Shown one piece after another: positions 18,807-30,224 of a stretch of 64,000 nt of DNA. The DNA lies in contig CAWBME010000011.1 in the NCBI GenBank assembly GCA_963789825.1, positions 1-64,000 of the forward strand, read 5' to 3'. The notes beneath the pieces were generated by a model, which did not search any database, was not told the DNA's origin, and saw only the letters and a program-made list of their open reading frames with translations. Positions within the stretch are counted from its first letter, which is position 1. Every line of letters begins with the position of its first letter. A program made the translations under genes and the position numbers. The DNA comes from PFL42 sp963789825. GTDB lineage: Bacteria; Chloroflexota; Anaerolineae; Anaerolineales; E44-bin32.

Positions 18807-20818
18807 CTAGTGGGCCAACCGGTCTACCAGAATCTCGGCCACATCACGCACCCGCGGCGCCTCGGGCAGTTCCTTGGCGGCATCGGTGAGCATGATCATG
18901 CAGAAGGGGCAGCCAACGGCCACGGTTGCGGCACCGCTGGCGACGGCCTCTGCCATCCGCGCCTGGCTGATACGCCGGTCACCTTGCTCTTCTTCCTTCC
19001 ACATCTGCGCGCCACCGGCCCCGCAGCAGAAGGACTGTGCCGCGTGGCGCGGCAGCTCGATGAATGGCCCAACCGCCTCGCCCAGCACCTTGCGCGGCGC
19101 CTCGAACACCTGATTGTGGCGGCCGAGGTAACAGGGGTCGTGGAAGGTGAAGGAGTCGGCGTCCATCCTGGCCAGCTGCAGCCGGCCCTGGCGCAGCAGC
19201 TCTTCGAGCAGCTGAGTGTGATGCAGCACGGTGTAGTTGCCGCCGAATGCCGGGTACTCGTTCTTCAGCGTATGCAGACAGTGCGGGCAGGTGGTAACGA
19301 TGCGTTTGGGCGCCACGCGGTTGAGCGTCTCGACATTGCCGTTGGCCAGCTCCGCGAACAGGTACTCGTTGCCGGCGCGCCGCGCCGAGTCGCCGGTGCA
19401 GCGCTCCTCCGGGCCGAGCACGGCGAAGTCGACGCCGGCGGCCAGCAGCAGCCGGGCGAAGGCCTGGGCGGTCTTCTGGGCGCGGGCATCCACCGCTGGC
19501 GCACAGCCCACCCACCACAACAGCTCCGGCGTCGGGTTCTCGGCGATCGTCGGAACGTCAAGCCCTCGGCCCACGCCAGACGCTGCTCCGGACCCAGGTT
19601 CCAGGGATTGGCGGTGCGCTCCATGCCGCGGAAGGCGGCCTGCAGCGGCTCGGGGAACTGGTTCTGCATCAGCACCAGGTGCTGGCGGATCTCGAGGATG
19701 TCGCGCATCGGCTCGTTGCCGACCGGGCAGATGTCGATGCAGGCTCCACAGGCCGTGCAGGCCCAGATCGCTTCCGGCGGGATGGCGAATTCGAGCAGCG
19801 TGTGGGCTGCTCGCCTCGCCCCGCGCCAGGCGTGCTCCCTCCTGGTTCAGGAAGTACCGTTTGTTGATCTCGAGCGCCGCTGGCGAGAGGACCTTGCCGG
19901 TGGTGTAGGCCGGGCAGGCATCCTGGCAGCGGTTGCACATGATGCAGGCATAGGCGTCCATCAGCCCGGTCCAGGAGAGCTGCTCCAAGCGTTCGACGCC
20001 GAACTGCTCGAGCGTCTCATCCTCGAAGTTCAGCCGCTCCAGCTCGCCGATCGAGCGCCGCTCCGGCTTGAGCAGGTAGTTGATCGGCGCAAAGAACAGG
20101 TGGAGGTGTTTCGAGATGGGGAAGTAGGGCAGGAAGAGCACGATCGAACCCAGCGCGAGCCACCAGGCGACATGCTCGAGGGTCTCGAGGGTACCTGCCG
20201 GCACGCCCTGCCAGACAAGCGCCCATGCCGAGGCGAAGGGCATCCAGGGATCCGGTCCCTCCCTGCGAAGCCACCCGCAGCGACTCGCCAACGAAGCGAG
20301 CGCCGACGTGAATCAGGATGAAGACACCCACGATGGCCGAGTCGCGCCGGATGCCCCGGCGCGCCATGGGATGCAGCAGCGTGGTCGCGCGGGTCTTGCA
20401 GCTCGGCTGGGCGCACGAGGAAACGCCGCACGAGCAGCGCCAGCATCCCGACCAGGATCCCGACCGTCAGCACATCGGCGCCCAGGCGGAAGAGGTTCCC
20501 CGCCGCACTCTCACCGAGGAAGACATACCCTGGCAGGAAGCCGTAGAGCACGTCCACCAGGTTGACCAGCAGGAAGTAGATGAAGCCCCAGGCGACCCAC
20601 GCGTGCAGCAGCGAGGTGACCGGCCGGGTGCGGAAGACGGTCGAGAGGGCGAGCGTCTGGGCCAGGACGGCTGGCGCCCGGCGCAGCGCAAGGCGCCAAT
20701 CCGGCTGCCCGCGCCCGCGTCGGATCACGCCCGCGATCCGATGGGCCCCGAGGCCCGCCACGCCCAAGCTTGCGGCAAGGAGCAGCAGGAAGGCCAGCTT
20801 CTCGATGGGATTGAGCAT
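18807..20818 (-). CDS. Membrane-bound Fe-S oxidoreductase (HdrD/GlpC-like with NarI-like membrane part), about four frameshifts
   Basis: About 670 residues in all. It starts MLNPIEKLAFLLLLAASL and the first 230 residues have about five membrane helices of the nitrate-reductase-gamma type, which usually hold haem b. Two [4Fe-4S] motifs follow (CIMCNRCQDACP and CTACGACIDICPVG). The C-terminal half has two CCG-type domains (CPHCLHTLKNEYP, then CCGAGGAQMWKEE near the end) as in heterodisulfide reductase subunit D and GlpC. The frame breaks near 20390, 20270, 19815 and 19560. It likely passes electrons between a quinone pool and an unknown cytoplasmic partner; no dehydrogenase gene is adjacent. 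Confidence 0.82.
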
Positions 20819-21024
20819 CGAATGAATGGCTCCGATGGCGCGGCGGGGTTCGCCGCCGGGCACCGCACGCTCCGGCTCCCGCAGTCACCCGCCCGTGCCT
20901 CTCGCGTCCGGTTCTGGGCCCGGGCTCGATGCCGGCAATCAGCCGCCGATGGCCGGAGCCCGGCCGCTTGGGGGGCGCGGCGGCTAGTTTATCACGTCGG
21001 GCGCGCTCGCCGTCGGCTGCAAAC

Positions 21025-21051
21025 ACGGCGGGGGTGCTCAGCGCACCCCCG
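21025..21051 (-). terminator. Strong hairpin, likely terminator of the small Cys-containing protein gene
   Basis: A perfect 11-bp GC stem (21025-21035 with 21041-21051) around the loop TCAGC lies 27 bases past the stop at 21078. On the minus strand GTGTTTGC follows, a weak T tract. Confidence 0.65.
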
Positions 21052-21077
21052 CCAATGGCTACTGGACGTCAATCGGC

Positions 21078-21440
21078 TCAGGCTGCACGCGCCTGCGAGG
21101 GGCGCGCGACCACCTGCGGCAGCGCCATATCGTCGAGGTAGCCTGAGACTTCCTCGACAGCCCTTTGATAGCGCAGGACCAGCGAAGAGTCATTCCCCTT
21201 GTGCCGGTGCAGCACCTGGCGGGCGCAGGACAGGCAGCCCCGCATCGCCCGGTAGGAGTCGGTCTCACACGACAGACATCCATTCAGCCGGACCATCATC
21301 AGCGCGAAACCCAGGCTCTGGGGATGGTCCTCTGGCAGCTGCGTCACCTGATCCACCAGATCTTGCCACTCCTCGCCGCGCGACTGCCGCAGCTGGGGGA
21401 TGACCTGGGCCGGGAACAGCAGTTCATTCTCCGCATACAT
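21078..21440 (-). CDS. Small cytoplasmic protein of unknown function with CxxC-like cysteines
   Basis: A 120-residue protein beginning MYAENELLFPAQVIPQLR. Residues about 45-75 contain cysteines in LNGCLSCETDSYRAMRGCLSCARQV, that is two CLSC pairs about 14 residues apart, which could bind zinc or an Fe-S centre. The rest is amphipathic helix. It carries its own downstream hairpin, suggesting a monocistronic unit. I do not recognise a characterised family. It could be a small zinc-binding or redox protein. Confidence 0.6.
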   Translation of the reverse strand: MYAENELLFPAQVIPQLRQSRGEEWQDLVDQVTQLPEDHPQSLGFALMMVRLNGCLSCETDSYRAMRGCLSCARQVLHRHKGNDSSLVLRYQRAVEEVSGYLDDMALPQVVARPSQARAA

Positions 21441-21551
21441 GACACCACCTCAACAGGGAGTTACGTCGGAAGCTGTTTCATCACCATTCTAGGAAGCGTC
21501 ACACACGCCTCCACCAGTACTTAAGTCCTAGGCAGATGGTGCGGAGCCAAG

Positions 21552-22701
21552 TCAGGCGCCGCCGTCACTGTAGAACTCAGCGTCGGTGGGCGTCTTGCCC
21601 GAGGGATCCCAGGCATGCACCCACGTGCCCTCTTGAGCAAAGTCATACAGCCAGTGGGCATCCGTCGGCGAGAGATTGACACACCCATGCGAGCGGGGCA
21701 GGCCGTACCCGTTGTGCCAGTACGCGCCGTGCATGGCGCGCGCCTTGTCGTAGTACAACACCCACGGGACGTCCTCCAGCAGGTAGTAGTCGGAGCGGTC
21801 AGCGGCGAAGGCGCCGCTCATGTCATCGTTCTCCAACCGGGCGTACACCTGGAAGACCCCCGGCTGCGTCCACCAACCCGGAAGGCCGGTCGAGGCCATC
21901 GTGGCGAAGACCAACTCACCCTGGTCGTAGACGGTCAGCGTCTGTTCGTAGAGATTGATGTCGATCCAGCGGTCCTCGGGAATGCCTTCGGGGCGCTGCG
22001 GGTCAGGGGTGACGATGGCCAGCAAGTTGTCCGCCACCCATTCGTCTGGTCCGATGCGATACCAGGTGGCACCCTCGACCTCCTGACTTTCGTAGATCTG
22101 GACCAACTCCGGCCGGTAGCGCGTTTTTCCGGTCTTGGGTTCGTTGTATCCGGGAGTAAGGGTAGGCTCAACCGTGCTGACGATCCAGCCGAACGGACGC
22201 TCCGGGGTGCGGCTGAAGGCCAGCCCGCGGAAGTCGGGCAGGCCGATCTCGCCGCAGGAGTTCGCCGCCGCGCATATACACGCCCGGCGCCACCATGTAG
22301 ATCGCTTTCCCCTGTTCCTCGGTGCACTCGAGCCAGGAGACATACACGAAGCCGGGTTCAATCGAGTTGATCGCGCCGGACTCGTTCAGCGCGTCCTCCA
22401 CCGAGCCATACAGCCTGGCCCCCTTGTCGGAGACTCGCCGATAGGAGTACGGCAGGTAAGACAGGTTGGGATCGAGCCGGTCGAAGTGCAGCGGCTTGGG
22501 AGGATAGGTCCCGGCCTCGGTCATCTCGACCAGGCGCCCTCCCGGACCGGTAGGTGGACAGTATTCTGGGTGGCGCAGCTGCAGCTGCGGCGAGCACAAG
22601 ACCGAATCCCCCGCGGGCTTGGCGGCCTGCGCCAACCCTGTGGGAAGGAATACCGCCATCATCGACAGCGCCAGGGCGAACCACGTTATCCGGGATGACA
22701 T
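21552..22701 (-). CDS. L,D-transpeptidase (YkuD domain), one frameshift
   Basis: A secreted cell-wall enzyme of about 383 residues. A signal peptide (MSSRITWFALALSMMAVFLPTG) is followed by an N-terminal domain with SVEDALNESGAINSIEPGFVYVSW. The YkuD catalytic domain is at the C-terminus, with HGAYWHNGYGLPRSHGCVNL; the active cysteine is in SHGCVN. It would form 3-3 peptidoglycan cross-links or attach proteins. The two halves lie in different frames, with the break near 22265 (YMRGGELL into CGEIGLPDFRGLAFS). Its presence implies a peptidoglycan-containing wall. Confidence 0.88.
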
Positions 22702-23101
22702 CGAAGGCCTCATGCGTGGCCGAGATTATACGCGGTCGAGGGGGGCCTGCTGAGCCGATCGCCGCGTGGTCTCATCGAACCCTTATCTGCGTTTCCCCAT
22801 CCAGTCAGAACTGACCAAGTCGGGCCCACGGGATCGGTTCGGGCTCCCTGCAAGTATCTGGGCTTCCCCCTTCCCTTTGGAGGGAACCTGAGCGCAATCG
22901 GGAGATCCCCAGCGAGCGTCGTGCCCAGGGTGCACGGCGATGGTGGGGAAGGGTGGAGCTAGGTTGCTGCCACCGCCCACAACGATCAACCCCTCCCCCG
23001 GCGAAGTCTCAGGCGCCTGCGAAGCGTTTCAACGCTGGCGGAGGGGAAAGAGGCCAGAATACGACCGTGCCGGTTTCCAAGCCCTGCCGATCCCCCGCTG
23101 G
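22702..23101. other. 400-base intergenic region between thrS and the L,D-transpeptidase gene
   Basis: On the minus strand a perfect TATAAT (from 22730 down to 22725), 24 bases upstream of the transpeptidase ATG, is the probable -10 box; no good -35 box is present. A six-base inverted repeat around 22877-22892 (TTCCCT/AGGGAA) is weak. I see no gene, and no strong terminator after thrS. Confidence 0.4.
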
Positions 23102-24910
<1,809 letters not shown>

Positions 24911-25186
24911 CTTGACCTCCTGACAAACAACGAGCCCACGCCGACTGGGGCGTGGGCCGTAAGCCTCGCGGTTCCACCCAGATTGGTCCCGGACGGGACC
25001 CTCTCGGACGGCCGGTAACGGGGCCGAACCGATCACCCTACTCAGCCCGAGGGCCGTTCGGGATCACGCTCACGGGGGGTTTTTGCCGACTCGCCACCGA
25101 AGGGGACTTGCAGTCCTCGATCCCCTCTCCCTGGCGGTGCGCCGTCCGGCTACTCGTCCCGGTCCTTGCGCCTCGTGCTGAATTGT
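24911..25186 (-). promoter_or_regulatory. T-box riboswitch leader of thrS
   Basis: The roughly 275-nt leader between promoter and thrS contains the hallmark T-box sequence GGGTGGAACCGCG (minus strand, 24967-24979), which pairs with the acceptor end of uncharged tRNA. It is followed by a strong intrinsic terminator, and the 5' part has an AGTA element and extended pairing consistent with stem I. Known T-boxes let uncharged cognate tRNA (here tRNA-Thr) stabilise an antiterminator and raise synthetase expression. I could not place the Thr specifier codon with certainty. Confidence 0.92.
24934..24957 (-). terminator. Intrinsic terminator of the thrS T-box leader
   Basis: Perfect 9-bp stem GCCCACGCC/GGCGTGGGC with a six-base loop, followed on the minus strand by TCGTTGTTTG. 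It ends 24 bases before the thrS ATG. The antiterminator formed by the T-box sequence just upstream is its expected competitor. Confidence 0.85.
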
Positions 25187-25192
25187 GCGCAG

Positions 25193-25220
25193 ATTATAAC
25201 GCCGGGCAGGCGCCTGTCAA
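25193..25220 (-). promoter_or_regulatory. Consensus sigma-70-type promoter of thrS
   Basis: On the minus strand TTGACA (25220-25215) and TATAAT (25198-25193) are both perfect, separated by 16 bases. Transcription would begin near 25186 and give the T-box leader. This is the strongest promoter match in the window. Confidence 0.9.
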
Positions 25221-25239
25221 ACACCTGCTCCCGCTGCGC

Positions 25240-27648
25240 CTATTCGTAGGACAGCGCCTCACGCACGCTCACCCGGGTGGCGCTGCGCGCCGGCCACAGG
25301 CTGGCCACGGCGCCGATCACGGCCACCAGCGCCAGCCAGCCCAACAGGCCAGTGATCGAGTAGCGAAACTCGAGCGGGGCTTCCATGGTTGCCATGCCCA
25401 CGGCATCGCTGAAGAACTTGGAGGCCAGATAGCTGAGCGGGGCAGCCAGCAGCCAGCTCATCACACCGACGATGATCCCTTCGGCAATGTAGATCCCGGA
25501 CACTGCCTTCGAGGTGGCGCCGATGGCGCGCATCACGCCGATCTCGCGACGCCGCTCGTAGACGTTGATCGAGAACGTGCTCAGCAGCCCGACCGCGCCC
25601 ACGCTCGCCGCCAGGATGGCCATCGCCAGCAGCAGGTAGACGATGATGTTGAACTGGGCTTCAGACTGGGCACGCGTTTCGTCGGCACTTTGGAGCGTGG
25701 CTGGCTCCATGTGCTCGGCCGTGTAGGTCGCCTTCAGATCCTCCATCAAGCGGGCGCGCGCCTGCGGGCTGTCCTCCTCCCCCCGCACCATCAGCAGCCC
25801 ACCGCGTCCGGCGCTGCGCGCCACCCGCGCCAGCGCCTCGAAGGGCACGAAGTTGTCGGTGATCTCATTGCCGATCTTGAGCATCAGCCCAACGACTTCC
25901 CAGGTGACCTCCCGCTCACCGACGGTCAGCTGGATCTTGTCGCCGACCTCGATCCCTTCCTTCTCGGCGATGTTCACGTTGAGCACGAGTGCGTTCCAAT
26001 CGTCAGGCCGCAGGCTGCGCCCGGCGACGATGCGCGGCGCGAACAGCTCGGAGTCCCCCGGCACGCCCCAGATGAACACCTGACGCGGCTCGCCGATTTT
26101 GGTCTCCAGTTCCACGGGGATCTGCGCCCAGACCTCTGCCCGATCGACGCCAGGAATGTCGTTCGCGATTTGCTCCAGCCGGCCGACGTGAAGCGGCCGA
26201 TCGAACACCACCAGCACGTCGAAGCCCAGGCCCTTCAGCAGCACGTCGATCGTGCCGTCGGCGGAGGCCTTCAAACTCATCACCATCATGAAGGTGAGGC
26301 CGGCGAGCACCAGCGAGATCATCGTCAGCGCCAGGCGCGTCTTGCGCCGGAAGGTGTTGCGCAGACTGAGCGCCAGCGGCCGCGGCAACCCCTTCACCCG
26401 TCCCACGAGCCGGTCGAGCCAGTTCGATCCGAACCGTCCGCCGATGCCGTACGTGCTCAGGGCGCGGGCGACGCGAAGGCGCGAGCCGCTGTAGGCCGGG
26501 ATCAACGCCGCCACCACCGGGACGACCAGAGCCATCACCAATTGCAGGGCGACTGCCTGCGGAATGATTCGCATCGCGCCCACCGGGATGTTGAGCAGAT
26601 CGAGCAACAGGGAAGCCAGGCTCATGGCAACCACCGCCGCCAGGGGAATGGAGAACACGAGCGCAAGAAGGCCGTAGAACAGCGCCGTCGCCAGGTAGAC
26701 CCGCACCACACGCGCCCGTGTCGCCCCGATGGCTTTCATCACCCCGATCTGCCACACCTGCTGGCTCACGGTGGCGTTCATGATGTTGGCAATCAGGAAA
26801 CCGCTGAGGCCCAACGAGAGCAATCCCACCACCGACAGGATCAGCAGCACGCCATCCATCGAGGATTGGAACCAGTGCACGTCCGACTTGAAGGTCTCAG
26901 CGTACCAGACCGTGAAACCCTGCTTCTCGACGCGGTCGGTATAGTAGGTTCCTGCTTCCTTTTCGTCCGCCCAGGGCACGCGGGCGCTCTCAGCCGAGTC
27001 CAGCCGCAAGGCCAGCATCGAGAAGCCGGCATCCCGGCCGTGGATGCGCGCCGCCGTCTCCAGCGTGGTGTAGAAGACCGGATCGCCCCCGAACTGCGGC
27101 GGGAACACGCGCGAATTGCGCACCAGGCCGACGATTGGCAGGCGGCGCAGCTTGCCGACGGCGTCGATCTCGATCGTCGCATCCGTGGGGATGTCGAAGT
27201 AGACCGAGGATTGGCGCTCGACGGCCACCACGTCATTGGCGGTTGAGCCAGCGGCGTGGTGCCCAGGCCAGTATCCATCGAGCAGCTCGAACAGATCGAC
27301 CGACTGCTCCGTGTAGTCCTGCTTGGCATACAGGACCCCGTCGCGCCATTCCTCCTCCCCCGCCAGCCTCCAGCGGATGGTGCTGTAGTCCTCTCCCTCG
27401 GCTTCGGCCACGCCCCGCTCTTGACGCATCGACTCGACGAAGGCCTGCTCGAAGGGATCGGTGTAGAGGATGACGTTCGGGAAGCGGCTCGCCAGATGGC
27501 TTTCGGTCATGCGCGCCCGCATCAGCCCCGACAGACCAAAGACCAGCCCCAGCGCAAACACGCCGACGGTCGTGGCCAGCACGACCAGCAGCGTACGCAG
27601 CCGGTTCATCCACAGGTCGCGCAGGACCTTGCGCCAGATCACGCTCAC
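25240..27648 (-). CDS. ABC transporter permease, MacB/FtsX type
   Basis: An intact 802-residue inner-membrane protein with two FtsX-like domains and large extracytoplasmic loops between helix 1 and the C-terminal triplets. The N-terminal helix DLWMNRLRTLLVVLATTVGV, the middle junction LRNTFRRKTRLALTMISLVL and the final cluster with NVYERRREIGVMRAIGATSK are typical of LolC/MacB-like mechanotransmission permeases, which export lipoproteins, peptides or drugs or act from the membrane. It starts with GTG at 27648, overlapping the ATPase stop by four bases (GTGA), so the two are translationally coupled. Confidence 0.92.
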   Translation of the reverse strand: MSVIWRKVLRDLWMNRLRTLLVVLATTVGVFALGLVFGLSGLMRARMTESHLASRFPNVILYTDPFEQAFVESMRQERGVAEAEGEDYSTIRWRLAGEEEWRDGVLYAKQDYTEQSVDLFELLDGYWPGHHAAGSTANDVVAVERQSSVYFDIPTDATIEIDAVGKLRRLPIVGLVRNSRVFPPQFGGDPVFYTTLETAARIHGRDAGFSMLALRLDSAESARVPWADEKEAGTYYTDRVEKQGFTVWYAETFKSDVHWFQSSMDGVLLILSVVGLLSLGLSGFLIANIMNATVSQQVWQIGVMKAIGATRARVVRVYLATALFYGLLALVFSIPLAAVVAMSLASLLLDLLNIPVGAMRIIPQAVALQLVMALVVPVVAALIPAYSGSRLRVARALSTYGIGGRFGSNWLDRLVGRVKGLPRPLALSLRNTFRRKTRLALTMISLVLAGLTFMMVMSLKASADGTIDVLLKGLGFDVLVVFDRPLHVGRLEQIANDIPGVDRAEVWAQIPVELETKIGEPRQVFIWGVPGDSELFAPRIVAGRSLRPDDWNALVLNVNIAEKEGIEVGDKIQLTVGEREVTWEVVGLMLKIGNEITDNFVPFEALARVARSAGRGGLLMVRGEEDSPQARARLMEDLKATYTAEHMEPATLQSADETRAQSEAQFNIIVYLLLAMAILAASVGAVGLLSTFSINVYERRREIGVMRAIGATSKAVSGIYIAEGIIVGVMSWLLAAPLSYLASKFFSDAVGMATMEAPLEFRYSITGLLGWLALVAVIGAVASLWPARSATRVSVREALSYE

Positions 27649-28362
27649 CGGGTGTAGGCTCCGTTCAGATCCTCATCCTTCGAGATCCGGCCATCGAACA
27701 AGTGCAGGACGCGCTCCGCGCGCTCGCTGAGCGCCTTGTCGTGCGTTACAACCACCATGGTCTTGCCTTCGCTGTCGAGGGCGTCGAACAGATCGAAGAC
27801 CTCGCGCGCCGTCTTCGAATTCGAGGTTGCCGGTCGGCTCATCGGCGACGACCAGCGGCGGGTCGTTGGCCAGCGCCCGGGCAATCGCCGCTCGCTGCTG
27901 CTGGCCGCCACTCAGCTGGCTGGGGAGCTTGTGCGCCTGCTCGGGGATCCCCACCCGCTCCAACCAGTGCATCGCCCGCTCCTCGCGCTCTCCGCGTGCA
28001 TACACGTTGCAGAAGTCCATCGGCAGGATGACGTTCTCCAGCACGGTCAGCGTCGGGAGCAGCTGGAAGAATTGAAAGACGACGCCGACCTGACGGCCGC
28101 GCCAGCGGGCGAGGTCGTTCTCGTTCAGGCCGTGGATCGGGTGCCCGGCGACATGCACCTCGCCATCGGTGGGAGCGTCGATCCCCGTGATCATGTTGAG
28201 CAGCGTCGACTTGCCGGAGCCTGAAGGCCCGACGATGCTGACGAACTCACCCGGATCGACTTCCAGGTTGATGTCCTTCAGCACCATCACGCTTCCGGCC
28301 TCGGTTTCGTAGGCCTTGAAGACCTGGCGCAGGTCGATGATCTTCTCGTTGGTTGTGTCCAT
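27645..28362 (-). CDS. ABC transporter ATPase, MacB/LolD type, one frameshift
   Basis: Nucleotide-binding subunit of about 239 residues pairing with the downstream permease. It shows Walker A GPSGSGKST, Q-loop VGVVFQFFQLLPTLTV, signature LSGGQQQR, Walker B VVADEPTGNL and the switch His in VVVTHDKAL. The frame breaks near 27820, just after DEPTGNL; the alternative frame continues SKTAREVFDLFDALDS, so one base is wrong. The start at 28362 (MDTTNEKIIDL) is chosen because the domain follows at once. A TATAGT box lies about 55 bases upstream. Confidence 0.9.
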
Positions 28363-28696
28363 GGCTTGACCCTGCAGATGGAACAGCTCGCGCCCGCCTG
28401 GGCCAGGGCGCGTACGTCTACTATACGCCCATCTCTCGTGGCGGTTGTGCGGCCGATGCGCCCAAGTGACACCCTTCCGCCTGACCCAGGCTGACATTCC
28501 GGATCTCGGCCGCCAACCAGCGGACCTGGCGCCCCGGGACCCCAGCGGCGGAAGTCTGCTAGACTGGATCAGCGGAAGGCTGGCTGTCCCGGTCGTCCGG
28601 GCTACGGCTTCCGCCAGACCCTACCCGGAGTGCGCCACATGTCCCCATTCGCTCCCTGTTCCCTGCTCCCATCCGGCGCATCTCCGACCGAAGTGT
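28363..28696. other. 334-base region between divergent ABC and acetyltransferase genes
   Basis: On the minus strand TATAGT (about 28420-28425) is a possible -10 element for the ABC operon. The right part is the approach to the plus-strand acetyltransferase, whose true start is obscured by frame errors. No separate gene is supported. Confidence 0.35.
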
Positions 28697-29322
28697 CTGC
28701 GCCTTCCCACCACGGGTCGGGCGCGGGCGGTGGAGGTGCTGACATCGGCCTTCCTGGACGACCCTCTGCTATCGGGCGTTGATTCCCGGAGATCGAAGAC
28801 CGCCGGCGATCCCTACAGGCACTGTGGTCGGCGCTGATCAAGACCTCGAGCCGCTACGGCGTGGTCGACACCACGCCGGATATCGCCGGGATTGCCTGCT
28901 GGCTCGCCCCCGGCAACGCTGACCTCGGCTTGTGGCGGATGGTTCGCACCGGTCTGGCGCTGCCGCGGGCGATGATGCAGTTCCCGGCGGACAGCCGCAA
29001 GCGGTTTCTGGAGATGGTTTCCGTCACCGATCGCATCCGCCGCCAACACATGCCCAAGCCGCACTGGTATCTGTGGGCGCTCGGCGTCGAGCCGGAGCGG
29101 CAGGGACAGGGGATCGGCCGGTCCCTGCTGGCGCACGGGCTGGCGCGCGCCGATGCCGATGCATGCCCCTGCTACCTCGAAACGGAGACGGAATTCAACG
29201 TTGCGTTCTACAGCCGTTGGGGCTTCCTCGTCGTTCATGAAGGGGAAGTCACCGGCGCTCGAATCTGGTCGATGCTGCGGAAGCCGATGCCAAGCGGACG
29301 CGCGCCATCGGTGTCAGAGTAG
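28697..29322 (+). CDS. GNAT-family N-acetyltransferase, frameshifted 5' half
   Basis: About 208 residues. The N-terminal part RARAVEVLTSAFLDDPL and the continuation SLQALWSALIKTSSRYGVVDTT are in different frames, with the break near 28775-28790. The C-terminal part is intact and contains acetyl-CoA motif A, ALGVEPERQGQGIGRSLL, and the closing strand FYSRWGFLVVHEG. No ATG occurs in frame in front of the first part, so the given start is approximate and another base error is likely there. Substrate is unknown; it stands alone between the ABC exporter and tRNA-Val. Confidence 0.75.
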
Positions 29323-29543
29323 CCGCCGGCAGAGCGCCGGTCTTTCCCGCCAGACCCAGCATCCCCACGCCGGGAGACGGATGCATCCGAGGGGCATCGC
29401 CCTCTGGAGACTCTCACCAGGCGGACCGTGGTCGAGCAGCAGAATTGGCCAGGATGGAGCCCTGCCCTCGACCGGCTCCAAGTGCCGGCTGATCCAGGAG
29501 TGCGGGCCAGTGCTCCCCACCACCGCTCCGGATTGCATCGGCT

Positions 29544-29576
29544 GAAAACCGAAGCCGCCGGGTCTCCCCGGCGGCT
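29544..29576 (-). terminator. Rho-independent terminator of tRNA-Val
   Basis: A perfect 10-bp stem AGCCGCCGGG/CCCGGCGGCT (29553-29576) begins one base after the encoded CCA end and is followed on the minus strand by TCGGTTTTC. Confidence 0.85.
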
Positions 29577-29577
29577 G

Positions 29578-29654
29578 TGGTGGGCGGTATAGGACTTGAA
29601 CCTACGACCTTTGCGATGTCAACGCAACGCTCTAACCAACTGAGCTAACCGCCC
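29578..29654 (-). tRNA. tRNA-Val (anticodon GAC), CCA encoded
   Basis: A full cloverleaf can be drawn on the minus strand: acceptor GGGCGGT/ACCGCCC, D arm GCTC...GAGC, anticodon stem TTGCG/CGCAA with loop TTGACAT giving anticodon GAC, variable AGGTC, T arm GTAGG/CCTAT with TTCAAGT loop, discriminator A at 29581 and CCA at 29580-29578. It decodes valine GUC and GUU. Confidence 0.97.
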
Positions 29655-30224
29655 ATAACCGCATTATAACGGTCCGACAGTGCGGTGACAATACCGTCTC
29701 CCGCATCCACCTGCCCCTTCTTCGTGGTTGTCGAACTCTTCCCCGCATGGTCGGCGGGCACGCCGATGAAGGTCGCGCTGCACAGCGACCGGGAGCCTGC
29801 AGGCGTGGGTTGCCGCTTGTCGTCACCGGCCCATCCCGCTGGGAGGTCCGCATCGCACTCCACCCCGGCGCCGCACAGGGTGCCGCCCAATTGCGCAGTT
29901 CGACCTCCGGCCTACCTCCCGGGCCGATGGATCCGGCTGAGCTCAGCCCCCTCGAACACGCGCCCGTCCATCTGGCTCCCGCCCTGCAGCTCCTTGCTTA
30001 ACACCGGCTCCGCATCGATCACCCGCCAGCGCTTGGCATCGAACGCCTTGCCCTGGGAGACCATCGGTGCGCCGATCCAGGACGCCTCGGCGGGCTCAGC
30101 TGGACGCCGTAGTTCCATCGCAACCCAGCAGCGCCGCTGGGGGGCGAGGCTGGCGCATTCCATAAGGCAGTGCACAATCCACCGCCCCGCAAGTCCAAGG
30201 CAGGCGAAGCGGATGTCACCGGGC
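29655..30224. other. 570-base gap, possible decayed coding sequence
   Basis: No intact gene is visible. On the minus strand two consecutive frames read moderately protein-like (around 29912-30080 with KAFDAKRWRVIDAEPVLSKE, and 29660-29890 in a different frame), which could be one small gene broken by an indel, but no family is recognised. The tRNA-Val promoter should lie at the left end. Confidence 0.35.

Noticed and set aside
29660..30175. Possible broken small gene next to tRNA-Val, considered as a mobile-element remnant
   Set aside because: No integrase, no repeated tRNA 3' end (attachment-site-like duplication) and no recognisable domain could be found.
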